Assembly (NCBI GenBank): GCA_947451565.1 | Contig: CANFZT010000002.1 | Coordinates: 1 to 58,315, forward strand | Origin: Comamonadaceae bacterium | GTDB lineage: Bacteria; Pseudomonadota; Gammaproteobacteria; Burkholderiales; Burkholderiaceae_C | Length of the DNA stretch: 58,315 nucleotides | Direction of reading: 5' to 3' | Shown: positions 38,962 to 48,136 of the stretch, in pieces | Numbering within the stretch: the first letter of the stretch is position 1 | How the letters are laid out: each line of letters begins with the position of its first letter | Notes under the pieces: model-generated | Told to the model about the DNA's origin: nothing | What the model saw: only the letters and a program-made list of their open reading frames with translations | The model's database searches: none | Program-made: the position numbers and the translations under genes

Positions 38962-41331
38962 TTAGAAATCTGCTTTCACTGTCACGCCCAATGTGCGTGG
39001 CTGTGCGGGGGAGCCATAGTAGGCACCTTTGAGGCCAGCGGTGTTCACGGCTAAGAAGTAATGTTTGTCGGTGGCGTTTTTGACCCACAACGAAACATCC
39101 CAATTGGTACCTTGCGACTTGAAGGCGTAACCGCTTGCCAAGTTGACAACACCGTATGAGGGAATCCATGTGTATTCAGAGTCTGAAATGTCGCCATAGC
39201 TGCCTGAGCGCCATGCGTAGTTGGCATTGGCCCATACGTTGTCACCGTTATCCAGTTTGGTCGTGTACCGTGCATTGGTGTTCAAGATCCAACGTGGGGC
39301 ACCGTTGACAGGGTGGCCACTTAGGTCAGCCACGCCACCTACGCCGTTGCCATAGTTGTTTTCAAGCGCTGGAGGTGCTTTGGTGAATGAGGTGTAGTTG
39401 GCATGGTTGTAAGAGCCATTCAACCCAAGTGCCCAGTGACGGCTGACTTGCGAGGCAACTTCAAACTCAATCCCTTTGGTTTCTACGTCGCCAGCATTGA
39501 TGATTGCTGCTTTTGCCAGACCTTGCGAGTCATAGATGTAAGAGTTGGTTTGATAGCCTTGGATTTTGGTCAAGAACAAATTGGCATTGAATAAAGAGCT
39601 TTTATCTTGGCTAGTGCTCTTGAAGCCCACTTCCACGCTTTGAGCTTTCTCTGGTTCGACATTCAGGCTTTGGACGCCCACGGTTGGCCCTGTGCCGATA
39701 CCGTTGATGTTGAATCCACCTGACTTGCTGCCAGAGCTGTAGCTGGTGTAGCCCAACAAATTGTCTTGAAACTTGTGGCTCAAGCTCAACAGACCGGAGT
39801 AGCTTTTGTCTTTGCGACTCAATGAACCAGAGTCCCATGGGCCGAATAAAGCCAATGAATTGCGCGTGGCCGCCAGTGCTGCTTGAGTCGGCGCAGGCGT
39901 GATGCTATCTGTCCATTGGGTACGTTGTGTCTGTGCTGTTTTCGACTCATCTGTGTAGCGCAGCCCTGTGGTGATGTCTGTTTGAGGCGTGAGATGGAAA
40001 ACAGTTTGCCCAAACAAAGCGTAGCTATCGGTTTTGGCATTGCCGTAGGTGTTGGTATTCAGATTTCCAAAAACAGCGTTGTAGTTGGCGGGCTGATTTT
40101 GTGCCGTCCCTGCGTAATCACCAAATGAGTAAAAGCTGTTGTTGCTGATGTTTTGATGGAAATAGTAGGCACCCACCACATAGTCAAACTTTTCTCCTTT
40201 GGGAGATGCCAAGCGAACTTCTTGTGACAACTGTGAATCTTCCACATTGAAGCCGCCATCACGAATGCCATCTGCAGTGGTTAGGTCCAAATCGTTGTGA
40301 GGTTTGAACTTCCACTTGCGCGCAGCTGTGATGGATGTCAATTTGTGACCGCTGTCTAGGTTCCAGTTGGCTTCTGCTGAAAGGCCAGATTGATCAATTG
40401 CAAAGTGTTGGTTGCCGTTGATGTTGACCTGATATTTATAGGGATCGGTAATGAAACCGCCGGACACATAGGGTGTCAAACGACTGATGAAGGTGCTGCC
40501 TTGTGCATTGGTCGCTTGGTTGATGGAATAGGGAATGTAGGCGTTGGTGGAGCGTTCTTTGTTGTATTCAGCAATCAAGCGCAGATCAAATTTGCTGTCG
40601 GGTTGAATGAAAACTTGCCCGCGAGCACCTTCGCGTTTAGACCCGCTGAGATCGCGACCGTCGTACAAGTTTTTCACAAACCCATCACGATCTGATTTGT
40701 ACACCGCCAAACGCGTGGCGATCGTTTCGTTGAGGGGTTGATTGAAGACGGCTTTGATTTGCTGGGTGCCATATGAACCCAAAGTGGTCTCAACGTGACG
40801 TTCTTCATCAAAAGATGGTTTTCGAGTGCTGATGTTCAAAACACCGGCGGTGGTGTTTTTGCCAAACAACGTGCCTTGTGGCCCACGCAGTAGATCGACT
40901 TGTTCTAAGTCCAGCAAATCAAAAACAGCCATACCTGGGCGACCCAAGAATACGTTGTCCAAATACAAACCCACACTGCCTTCGAGCCCTTCGTTAGCCG
41001 GGTTGTTGCCGATGCCGCGAACCGCCAATGATGATTGACGGCCGTGAATGAATGCAGAGTTCAAGCTAGGCAGGGTTTGCTGTAAATCTTGCACTTGATA
41101 GATGCGACGTTCTTCGAGTTGCGTGCCATCCACAGAGCTGATTGGAATTGGAACATCTTGAGCCGCTTCTTCGCGTCGCGTGGCATTGACAGTGACTTTA
41201 GGCAACGTTTCAGCAGTAGTGTTCGATGTCGACTGTGCATATGCGTTAGTTGCGAAATGCATGGAGCCTATGGCTGCAATTGAGAGTGCCGCGATTTGAG
41301 TTAACTTCGGCTTTTTGTTTTTCTTTCCCAT
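38962..41331 (-). CDS. TonB-dependent outer-membrane receptor (probably sulfate ester/organosulfur uptake)
   Basis: Signal peptide, plug domain VTVNATRREEAAQDVPIPISSV, DLLRGPQGTLFGKNTTAGVLNI, C-terminal beta-signal ending F. Confidence 0.95.
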   Translation of the reverse strand: MGKKNKKPKLTQIAALSIAAIGSMHFATNAYAQSTSNTTAETLPKVTVNATRREEAAQDVPIPISSVDGTQLEERRIYQVQDLQQTLPSLNSAFIHGRQSSLAVRGIGNNPANEGLEGSVGLYLDNVFLGRPGMAVFDLLDLEQVDLLRGPQGTLFGKNTTAGVLNISTRKPSFDEERHVETTLGSYGTQQIKAVFNQPLNETIATRLAVYKSDRDGFVKNLYDGRDLSGSKREGARGQVFIQPDSKFDLRLIAEYNKERSTNAYIPYSINQATNAQGSTFISRLTPYVSGGFITDPYKYQVNINGNQHFAIDQSGLSAEANWNLDSGHKLTSITAARKWKFKPHNDLDLTTADGIRDGGFNVEDSQLSQEVRLASPKGEKFDYVVGAYYFHQNISNNSFYSFGDYAGTAQNQPANYNAVFGNLNTNTYGNAKTDSYALFGQTVFHLTPQTDITTGLRYTDESKTAQTQRTQWTDSITPAPTQAALAATRNSLALFGPWDSGSLSRKDKSYSGLLSLSHKFQDNLLGYTSYSSGSKSGGFNINGIGTGPTVGVQSLNVEPEKAQSVEVGFKSTSQDKSSLFNANLFLTKIQGYQTNSYIYDSQGLAKAAIINAGDVETKGIEFEVASQVSRHWALGLNGSYNHANYTSFTKAPPALENNYGNGVGGVADLSGHPVNGAPRWILNTNARYTTKLDNGDNVWANANYAWRSGSYGDISDSEYTWIPSYGVVNLASGYAFKSQGTNWDVSLWVKNATDKHYFLAVNTAGLKGAYYGSPAQPRTLGVTVKADF

Positions 41332-41525
41332 GTGGGTTCCTTTCTATAAGAGCCCCGAAATTTATTAGCGACTAATCACTTTGTGAACGAACAATTTTTC
41401 AGATGGGTATGCGTTGCTGTTGCATATCGATAGTTGTTTTTTTTCGTTCTCAATGCTTGGTGCTTTCACAACAATGCACCCGTGCTGATGAAGTCAGCTT
41501 ATGTGTCGTTCAAGAAAGGATATGA

Positions 41526-42155
41526 ATGAGTCAATTAGCGATTCATCCAAACGAGGTTTGGGAAACCCCGTCATGGCGAAACCACGTGTCGGGGCAGGTG
41601 GTGGGATGGGTGGCTGCATCCATCTTGTTGCATGGTGTAGTCGTCGGGGCGTCGCGTTATTGGCCGGCGGATGATGCTGAGCTATTGCAAGAGGCTGTGC
41701 CGCACGAAATTGCCGTAGAGCTCACCCGATATGTGCCACTGCAGCCTCAGCGGGTTGCTGCACCGCCACAGCCGCTAGCCAAGCCAGTGCGAACAGAGGC
41801 AGACGGGCCTAAGGTCACGCCAGCGCCTAGCCTAGCCCAAGCGACACAAGCCACGACGCGACAAGAGGTGTTCACAGAGCCCGATGTGAGATCGGCCTAT
41901 TTGCACAACCCCGCACCTGCCTATCCTGCGCAGGCTCAGCGTTTGAATTGGGAAGGTGTGGTGCAGCTCAAGGTCTTGGTTTCTCCAACGGGGCAAGCCA
42001 TCGAGGTGTTATTGCATCAAAGCTCGGGTCGCAGGAGTTTGGACGACGCAGCACTCAATACCGTCAAAAAGTGGACGTTCAGTCCAGCCAAGAAAGGCTC
42101 AACGCCAGTAGAGGCTTGGGTTCTTGTCCCTATCGAATTCAAACTAGGAAGTTAA
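41526..42155 (+). CDS. tonB: Energy transducer TonB
   Basis: N-terminal TM, Pro-rich spacer, YPAQAQRLNWEGVVQLKVLVSPTGQ..SSGRRSLDDAAL. Confidence 0.93.
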   Translation: MSQLAIHPNEVWETPSWRNHVSGQVVGWVAASILLHGVVVGASRYWPADDAELLQEAVPHEIAVELTRYVPLQPQRVAAPPQPLAKPVRTEADGPKVTPAPSLAQATQATTRQEVFTEPDVRSAYLHNPAPAYPAQAQRLNWEGVVQLKVLVSPTGQAIEVLLHQSSGRRSLDDAALNTVKKWTFSPAKKGSTPVEAWVLVPIEFKLGS

Positions 42156-42159
42156 TCAC

Positions 42160-42924
42160 ATGGCAATTTCATCTACATCTTCTGATCTCATCGTCGATGG
42201 GACGCTTTGGGCGCTCGTCGCGTTTTCAATCACCACATGGACGTTGATTTTTTACAAGGTTCGCCAGCACATTCAAATCAATGTGCACAACAAAAAGTTT
42301 TTAAAACAGTTTTGGAGCTCCAAGGATTTGCTGTCAGCCGCCAAAGTGGCGCATGAACAAAGCCCTGCTGGTCGTTTGGTGCATGCCGGGTTTAAGGCTG
42401 TACTGGAAGCAGATGCTGGAGCTGCCAAAGATTTGGAACACAGCGCAGATCGACAAGAGTTACTTGAGCGATTTTTGCGTCATCAAATTCACAAAGAGCG
42501 CCGACAGTTAGAGACCGGGTTGAGTGTGTTGGCCAGCATTGGCAGCACGGCTCCGTTTGTGGGCTTGTTTGGTACTGTGTGGGGCATCATGCATGCGCTC
42601 TCAGCTATTGGGGGTGCATCGTCAGCCAGCTTGGATGTGGTGGCAGGTCCGATCGGTGAAGCATTGTTGGCGACAGGTATTGGCATTGCGGTGGCTGTGC
42701 CTGCTGTGTTGGCTTACAACGTATTTTTGCGCCGCCTCAAAGTCATTGGGGCTGACCTTGATGAATTTTCAAACGATTACGTCAACTTGCTTCGCAAGTC
42801 TGACTTCAAGGTGCCCAATCTCAGCCAAATTTATGTGCTGGCAGATAAAGATGAATCATCATCTTTGCATCAACTCAATGTATCCAATGTGACGCACTGG
42901 ACAGCAACAGAAAGGACTGCGTAA
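42160..42924 (+). CDS. exbB: MotA/TolQ/ExbB proton channel protein
   Basis: TAPFVGLFGTVWGIMHALSAIG, VAGPIGEALLATGIGIAVAVPAVLAYN. Confidence 0.94.
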   Translation: MAISSTSSDLIVDGTLWALVAFSITTWTLIFYKVRQHIQINVHNKKFLKQFWSSKDLLSAAKVAHEQSPAGRLVHAGFKAVLEADAGAAKDLEHSADRQELLERFLRHQIHKERRQLETGLSVLASIGSTAPFVGLFGTVWGIMHALSAIGGASSASLDVVAGPIGEALLATGIGIAVAVPAVLAYNVFLRRLKVIGADLDEFSNDYVNLLRKSDFKVPNLSQIYVLADKDESSSLHQLNVSNVTHWTATERTA

Positions 42925-43340
42925 TGGCCATCTCTACTTCTCAGGATGGGGACGAAGTCCTCAGTGAAATCAATATCACGCCATTGGTTGATGTGATGCT
43001 GGTGTTGTTGGTTGCATTCATCGTTACAGCGCCCTTGCTGAGTAATGCCATCAAGGTGCAGTTGCCTTCGACAGCCTCGACCTCTGCACCTGAGTCTAAG
43101 AAAAACTTTACTTTGAGCATTGATGCCAATGAAGTTGTTTACTTAGACAAGGTGAGAGTTGAATCGCAAGACTTGGAGGGGAGATTGGCATCGTTGAAGT
43201 CTCAATTTCCAGATGCGGCAGTGCATTTGCATGCGGATACCGCAGTTCCTTATGGCGCTGTGGCAAAGGTGATGGCACATGTCGAGCGTGTCGGAATTTC
43301 CAAGTTGTCAGTGGTGACTACGCCCAACTCGCGTAGCTAA
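42924..43340 (+). CDS. exbD: Biopolymer transport protein ExbD
   Basis: EINITPLVDVMLVLLVAFIVTAPLL. Confidence 0.95.
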   Translation: MAISTSQDGDEVLSEINITPLVDVMLVLLVAFIVTAPLLSNAIKVQLPSTASTSAPESKKNFTLSIDANEVVYLDKVRVESQDLEGRLASLKSQFPDAAVHLHADTAVPYGAVAKVMAHVERVGISKLSVVTTPNSRS

Positions 43341-43381
43341 CCTCTTTAGAGAGAGGCTTAAATTTTCAAAAAGGAAGATAG

Positions 43382-43654
43382 ATGAATAAAACAGAATTGA
43401 TTGAGCACATTGCATCGCAGGCTGACATTTCAAAAGCCGCTTCAGGGCGCGCGCTCCAAGCGGTGCTAGATGCAGTCAAGAAAACCCTCAAAAAAGGTGA
43501 CTCGGTCACGCTCGTAGGTTTTGGAACTTTCAGTGCAAGCAAGCGTGCTGCACGTACTGGGCGCAACCCACGCACTGGCGCTCCGTTAAAAATTAAAGCG
43601 GCTAAGGTGCCTCGCTTCAAACCCGGTAAAGGACTGAAAGATTCACTGAATTGA
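43382..43654 (+). CDS. hup: HU family DNA-binding protein
   Basis: [53 protein letters not shown]. Confidence 0.96.
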   Translation: MNKTELIEHIASQADISKAASGRALQAVLDAVKKTLKKGDSVTLVGFGTFSASKRAARTGRNPRTGAPLKIKAAKVPRFKPGKGLKDSLN

Positions 43655-43670
43655 CACAGTATTCATGAAC

Positions 43671-43692
43671 AGCCCGCTATAAGCGGGCTTGT
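43671..43692. terminator. Hairpin terminator between convergent hup and metY
   Basis: AGCCCGCT-ATA-AGCGGGCT then TGTTGT. Confidence 0.8.
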
Positions 43693-43718
43693 TGTATCTG
43701 AATCCTTCGAATCTAGAT

Positions 43719-45014
43719 TTAAGTTGCAGAAAGCGCTTGGTCCAAATCGGTAAGCAAATCATCAATGTGTTCAATGCCAATGGACAAGCGAATAGCGTCT
43801 TCAGACACGCCTGCTTTGGCCAACTCTTCGGGTGCGAGCTGGCGATGTGTGGTGGACGCAGGGTGCGTGGCTAGCGATTTGGCATCGCCGATATTGACCA
43901 AGCGTGTGAACAACTGCAGCGCATCCAAGAACTTTGCACCTGCTTCACGTCCGTGCCCTTGGGTCGACTTGACGCCAAACGTCAACAGGCCTGAGGCATG
44001 CCCGCCCAGGTACTTTTGCGCGAGTGCATGGTCGGGGTGGTTGCTCAGTCCCGCGTAATTGACCCAACCCACTTTGGGGTGTTGTTCCAAATGTTTGGCA
44101 ATTTCAAGTGTGTTGCTGTTGATACGTTCCAGTCGTAAGGCCAGCGTTTCGATGCCTTGCAAAATCAAGAAGGCGTTGAACGGTGAAATGGCTGCTCCTG
44201 TGTTGCGCAAGGGAACGACACACGCTCGACCGATGTAGGCGGCTGGCCCCAATGCTTCGGTGTACACCACGCCGTGGTAGCTCACGTCGGGTTCGTTCAA
44301 GCGCTTAAAGCGCTCTTTGTGTTTTGCCCATGGGAATTTTCCGCTGTCCACAATGGCGCCACCAATCGAGGTGCCATGACCGCCGAGGTACTTGGTCAAC
44401 GAGTGAACCACAATGTCTGCGCCATGTTCAAACGGACGCAGCAAGTAGGGTGTGGCCACGGTGTTGTCCACAATGAGTGGCACACCATGCTTATGGGCAA
44501 TGTCTGCAATGCGTGCAATGTCTGTGACGTTGCCTTGTGGGTTGCCCAAAGACTCCACAAAAATAGCCTTGGTTTTGCCATCGATCAAAGGCTCAAAACT
44601 ATCGGGGTTGCGGTGGTCAGCAAACCGTGTGGTGATGCCAAACTGCGGCAAGGTGTGCGCCAACAAGTTGTAGGTGCCGCCGTACAAGGCTGTGCTGGAG
44701 ACAATGTTGTCACCGGCTTCAGCTAAGGTTTGAATCGCATAGGTCACAGCAGCTTGACCGGAGGCCAACGCCAACGCTGCAATACCGCCTTCTAGCGATG
44801 CAATGCGTTGCTCCAACACGTCTTGTGTGGGGTTCATGATGCGGGTGTAAATATTGCCTGGTACTTTCAGGTCAAACAAATCTGAGCCATGTTGTGCGTT
44901 GTCAAAGGCGTAAGCCGCCGTTTGATAAATCGGAACAGCCACGGCTTTGGTCGTCGGGTCTGGTTGATAGCCCGCATGAACCGAGCGTGTTTCAAATTTC
45001 CAATGGGTGGTCAT
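43719..45014 (-). CDS. metY: O-acetylhomoserine aminocarboxypropyltransferase / sulfhydrylase
   Basis: ETRSVHAGYQPDPTTKAVAVPIYQTAAYAFDNAQHG, SLTKYLGGHGTSIGG. Confidence 0.94.
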   Translation of the reverse strand: MTTHWKFETRSVHAGYQPDPTTKAVAVPIYQTAAYAFDNAQHGSDLFDLKVPGNIYTRIMNPTQDVLEQRIASLEGGIAALALASGQAAVTYAIQTLAEAGDNIVSSTALYGGTYNLLAHTLPQFGITTRFADHRNPDSFEPLIDGKTKAIFVESLGNPQGNVTDIARIADIAHKHGVPLIVDNTVATPYLLRPFEHGADIVVHSLTKYLGGHGTSIGGAIVDSGKFPWAKHKERFKRLNEPDVSYHGVVYTEALGPAAYIGRACVVPLRNTGAAISPFNAFLILQGIETLALRLERINSNTLEIAKHLEQHPKVGWVNYAGLSNHPDHALAQKYLGGHASGLLTFGVKSTQGHGREAGAKFLDALQLFTRLVNIGDAKSLATHPASTTHRQLAPEELAKAGVSEDAIRLSIGIEHIDDLLTDLDQALSAT

Positions 45015-45308
45015 ACGTGTCCTGTGTAGTGAATGAAGGCTGCAGTCTGCGTTTGGTTCGATAAGAGAGCAACGAATAAAAACGCATGTCGATATATCAA
45101 GCTCACTGCATCTTGTTGAGGTTTGTCAGTTTGTGTGCATAGACGGTTTTGTAATTTGCTATTGCGTAATTTGTCGTTCTCAAATCGTCAAAACCGCCAA
45201 ACAATCGCGCACCAGTATTCATACGAATTGAGTTGAGTGATGACACATACAGATCAGCCATGGGGCCGCCATGACATAAACATCAAACAATGCTTGAAAG
45301 CCTAGGAT

Positions 45309-45446
45309 TTGATTGCAATTGCTTTAGTTTTGGTGTGTGCAAATTGCGTGTTGGCTATTTTGTTGCTGTCCATTCCACCTGCTCAAGCAAAACAAATTCA
45401 ACGCCCGCTGCTCGGTGCGGAGCCGCAAGTGACCAAGGTGGGATGA
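45309..45446 (+). CDS. Putative small secreted/membrane protein (45 aa)
   Basis: TTG-start ORF translating to IAIALVLVCANCVLAILLLSIPPAQAKQIQRPLLGAEPQVTKVG; stop TGA is 1 nt before the next ATG. Confidence 0.35.
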   Translation: MIAIALVLVCANCVLAILLLSIPPAQAKQIQRPLLGAEPQVTKVG

Positions 45447-45447
45447 G

Positions 45448-46413
45448 ATGCAACACACGCACAATGAATTGAATCGTCGGCAGTGGTTGATAGCTACGGC
45501 CTCGCTGCTGGGCAGTACATGTGTGCATAGCCAGGGGCACGAGCGCGGTGTTTTGCGAATCGGCTATCAAAAGTCATCTGCTTTGATCACGGTGCTCAAA
45601 GCCAAAGGAACGCTTGAGCCCTTACTAGCAGCGAAAGGGATTCGATTGACATGGCACGAGTTCAGCACAGGCTTGCCATTGCTGGAGGCTTTGAATCTGG
45701 GCAATGTCGACTTCAGTGCCGATGTGGCTGACACCGTGCCCGTGTTTGCGCAGGCTGCGGGTGCACAAATTACGTATGTTGCGCAAGAGGCGCCATCTCC
45801 TTTGGCTCAGGCCATTGTGGTGCAGGCAGATTCCAGCATTCGTGACGTTTCATATTTGAAAGGTAAGAAGGTGGGTGTGGCCAAAGCAGCGGGTGGACAT
45901 TACTTGTTGATTGCTGCGCTAGCAAAAGCTGGGTTGTCTTTCAAGGATATTGAGCCTGCCTATCTAACACCAGCCGATGGACGCGCTGCATTTGAAAAAG
46001 GTGCGATTGATGCCTGGGTGGCTTGGGACCCATTTTTGTCAGCGGTGGTGACGCAAAGTCACGCGCGCGTTTTGCCCGTTCCGCGCGAGACCGCTTCATA
46101 CCAACGGTATTACTTGGCATCGGATGTCTATGCCAAAGCCAATCCGGATGTGTTGCGGCTGCTAGTGAGTGAGCTTCAAAAAGCAGGGGCGTGGGTCAAG
46201 AAGCAGCCCAAAGAAGCGGCTGCCTTATTGGGCGGCGTGTGGGGTTTGGAATCTCATATTGTTGAGCAGGCCAACACCCATCGCAGTTATGCGGTGCGTG
46301 CTGTCACGCCAGCGGGTTTGGCAGAGCAGCAAAAGATTGCTGATGCTTTTTTTGGCGAAAAACTATTGCCCAAACGAGTTGACACGCAAGCCTTGCCGTT
46401 GTTCAAACTTTGA
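45448..46413 (+). CDS. Aliphatic sulfonate ABC transporter substrate-binding protein (orphan SsuA-like)
   Basis: VLRIGYQKSSALITVLKAKGTLEPLL, VPVFAQAAGAQ, AWVAWDPFLSA. Confidence 0.9.
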   Translation: MQHTHNELNRRQWLIATASLLGSTCVHSQGHERGVLRIGYQKSSALITVLKAKGTLEPLLAAKGIRLTWHEFSTGLPLLEALNLGNVDFSADVADTVPVFAQAAGAQITYVAQEAPSPLAQAIVVQADSSIRDVSYLKGKKVGVAKAAGGHYLLIAALAKAGLSFKDIEPAYLTPADGRAAFEKGAIDAWVAWDPFLSAVVTQSHARVLPVPRETASYQRYYLASDVYAKANPDVLRLLVSELQKAGAWVKKQPKEAAALLGGVWGLESHIVEQANTHRSYAVRAVTPAGLAEQQKIADAFFGEKLLPKRVDTQALPLFKL

Positions 46414-46430
46414 CATTGAAAGAAATTTGT

Positions 46431-46556
46431 ATGCATTTCTCTAAATTGATTCATCGCACACCCAAGCGTGTGGTTGGCGCATTTGTGTTCGCTTACAGCA
46501 GTACCTTGGTCATGGTTGCATTGCCACCAGCGCTAAAGCTTGTTCAGATGATTTAG
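46431..46556 (+). CDS. Putative 41-aa single-TM small protein
   Basis: MHFSKLIHRTPKRVVGAFVFAYSSTLVMVALPPALKLVQMI; basic N-terminus then hydrophobic segment. Confidence 0.35.
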   Translation: MHFSKLIHRTPKRVVGAFVFAYSSTLVMVALPPALKLVQMI

Positions 46557-46561
46557 AAATA

Positions 46562-46594
46562 AACAAACAAATAAACAGTAGTTTGAGTTTTGAC
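46562..46594 (+). promoter_or_regulatory. Shared 33-bp 'cys box' element, copy 1 (rhodanese-cysK-cysE-encapsulin operon)
   Basis: AACAAACAAATAAACAGTAGTTTGAGTTTTGAC; 28/33 identical to 52401-52433; ends in a TTGACT -35-like hexamer. Confidence 0.7.
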
Positions 46595-46673
46595 TAGCCG
46601 CCTATAGAGTTCATTCAACCGTCTTGAGACCGCAATGCAAGACACAGACATGAACTTGAAAAGGGATAAAAAA

Positions 46674-47141
46674 ATGACAGATGTTTTAGAGCAGCAAGTG
46701 GGGGGCAATACCTTGGAAGAGGCCAAAGCCTTGGCCCACGAAGAAGGGTTGAGCTACGCAGGTCGCGTGTCGCCCAAGTTGGCTTGGGAATTGTTCTCCA
46801 GCGGTCAAGCGCAATTGGTGGATGTGCGCAGCACGGAAGAACGCAAGTTTGTGGGCCATGTGCTAGGTACCGTGCATGTGGCGTGGGCTACAGGTACGGC
46901 GCTGACGCGCAATCCCCGCTTTGCCCGCGAGCTCGAAGCCAAAGTGGGCAAAGACGCTGTGGTGCTGCTGCTGTGCCGCAGTGGCAAGCGCTCGGCCTTG
47001 GCTGCCGATGTGGCGGCTAAAGCAGGGTTCACGCAGGTCTACAACATTGCCGAAGGTTTTGAAGGCGAATTAGATGAACACCAGCATCGCGGTGGGTTTG
47101 ATGGTTGGCGCTTCCATCAGCTGCCTTGGGTGCAAGACTGA
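46674..47141 (+). CDS. Rhodanese-like sulfurtransferase
   Basis: [24 protein letters not shown], active-site loop CRSGKRS. Confidence 0.94.
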   Translation: MTDVLEQQVGGNTLEEAKALAHEEGLSYAGRVSPKLAWELFSSGQAQLVDVRSTEERKFVGHVLGTVHVAWATGTALTRNPRFARELEAKVGKDAVVLLLCRSGKRSALAADVAAKAGFTQVYNIAEGFEGELDEHQHRGGFDGWRFHQLPWVQD

Positions 47142-47161
47142 GATTGACAAAGGAATTTCAC

Positions 47162-48136
47162 ATGACACACGTTTTCAACGACAACTCGCTGTCCATTGGC
47201 CGCACGCCCTTGGTCAAACTCAATCGCATCACCGATGGTGCAGCAGCCACCGTGTTGGCCAAGATTGAAGGGCGCAATCCCGCTTACTCCGTCAAGTGCC
47301 GCATTGGCGCTGCCTTGGTGTGGGACGCCGAAAAGCGCGGCGTGTTGGGTGCTGGCAAAGAAATTGTGGAGCCTACCAGTGGTAACACGGGCATTGCGTT
47401 GGCCTTTGTGGCTGCAGCGCGTGGCATACCCATCACGCTCACCATGCCTGACACCATGAGTTTGGAGCGTCGCAAATTGTTGTTGGCCTACGGTGCCAAG
47501 TTGGTGCTGACCGAAGGCGCCAAAGGCATGAAAGGCGCGATTGCCAAAGCTGAAGAAATTGCAGCCAGCGATTCCAAGTATGTGCTGCTGCAACAGTTCA
47601 AAAACCCAGCCAACCCAGCGATTCATGAAAGCACCACTGGTCCCGAAATTTGGGAAGACACCGAGGGTGCGATTGACATCTTGATTTCCGGCGTGGGCAC
47701 GGGCGGCACCATCACCGGTGTGTCGCGCTACATCAAGAAGACACAGGGCAAGGCCATTACCTCAGTAGCTGTCGAGCCGACGGCTAGCCCAGTGCTGACG
47801 CAAACGCGTGCGGGCGAAGAAGTGAAGCCTGGGCCACACAAGATTCAAGGCATTGGCGCAGGCTTTGTGCCGGATGTCTTGGACTTGTCTCTGATTGATG
47901 CGGTTGAGCAAGTCAGCAATGAAGACGCTGTGGAATTTGCCCGTCGCTTGGCGCGTGAAGAGGGTATCTTGGCCGGCATCTCTTGCGGGGCAGCCACCGC
48001 CGCAGCGGTGCGTTGGGCCAAGAAGCCTGAGAACGCAGGTAAAACCATTGTGGTGGTGTTGCCAGATTCGGGTGAACGTTACCTGAGCTCTGTCTTGTTT
48101 GAAGGCGTGTTCAACGAGGCAGGTTTGGCAGCATGA
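47162..48136 (+). CDS. cysK: Cysteine synthase A
   Basis: [55 protein letters not shown]. Confidence 0.96.
   Translation: MTHVFNDNSLSIGRTPLVKLNRITDGAAATVLAKIEGRNPAYSVKCRIGAALVWDAEKRGVLGAGKEIVEPTSGNTGIALAFVAAARGIPITLTMPDTMSLERRKLLLAYGAKLVLTEGAKGMKGAIAKAEEIAASDSKYVLLQQFKNPANPAIHESTTGPEIWEDTEGAIDILISGVGTGGTITGVSRYIKKTQGKAITSVAVEPTASPVLTQTRAGEEVKPGPHKIQGIGAGFVPDVLDLSLIDAVEQVSNEDAVEFARRLAREEGILAGISCGAATAAAVRWAKKPENAGKTIVVVLPDSGERYLSSVLFEGVFNEAGLAA

Noticed and set aside
43341-43365. CCTCTTTAGAGAGAGG hairpin between exbD and the HU gene
   Set aside because: Short imperfect stem with weak T-tract; not reported as a terminator.
45015-45090. Possible SAM-type riboswitch in the metY leader
   Set aside because: No convincing conserved core could be drawn by eye; a covariance-model scan (SAM families) would be needed.
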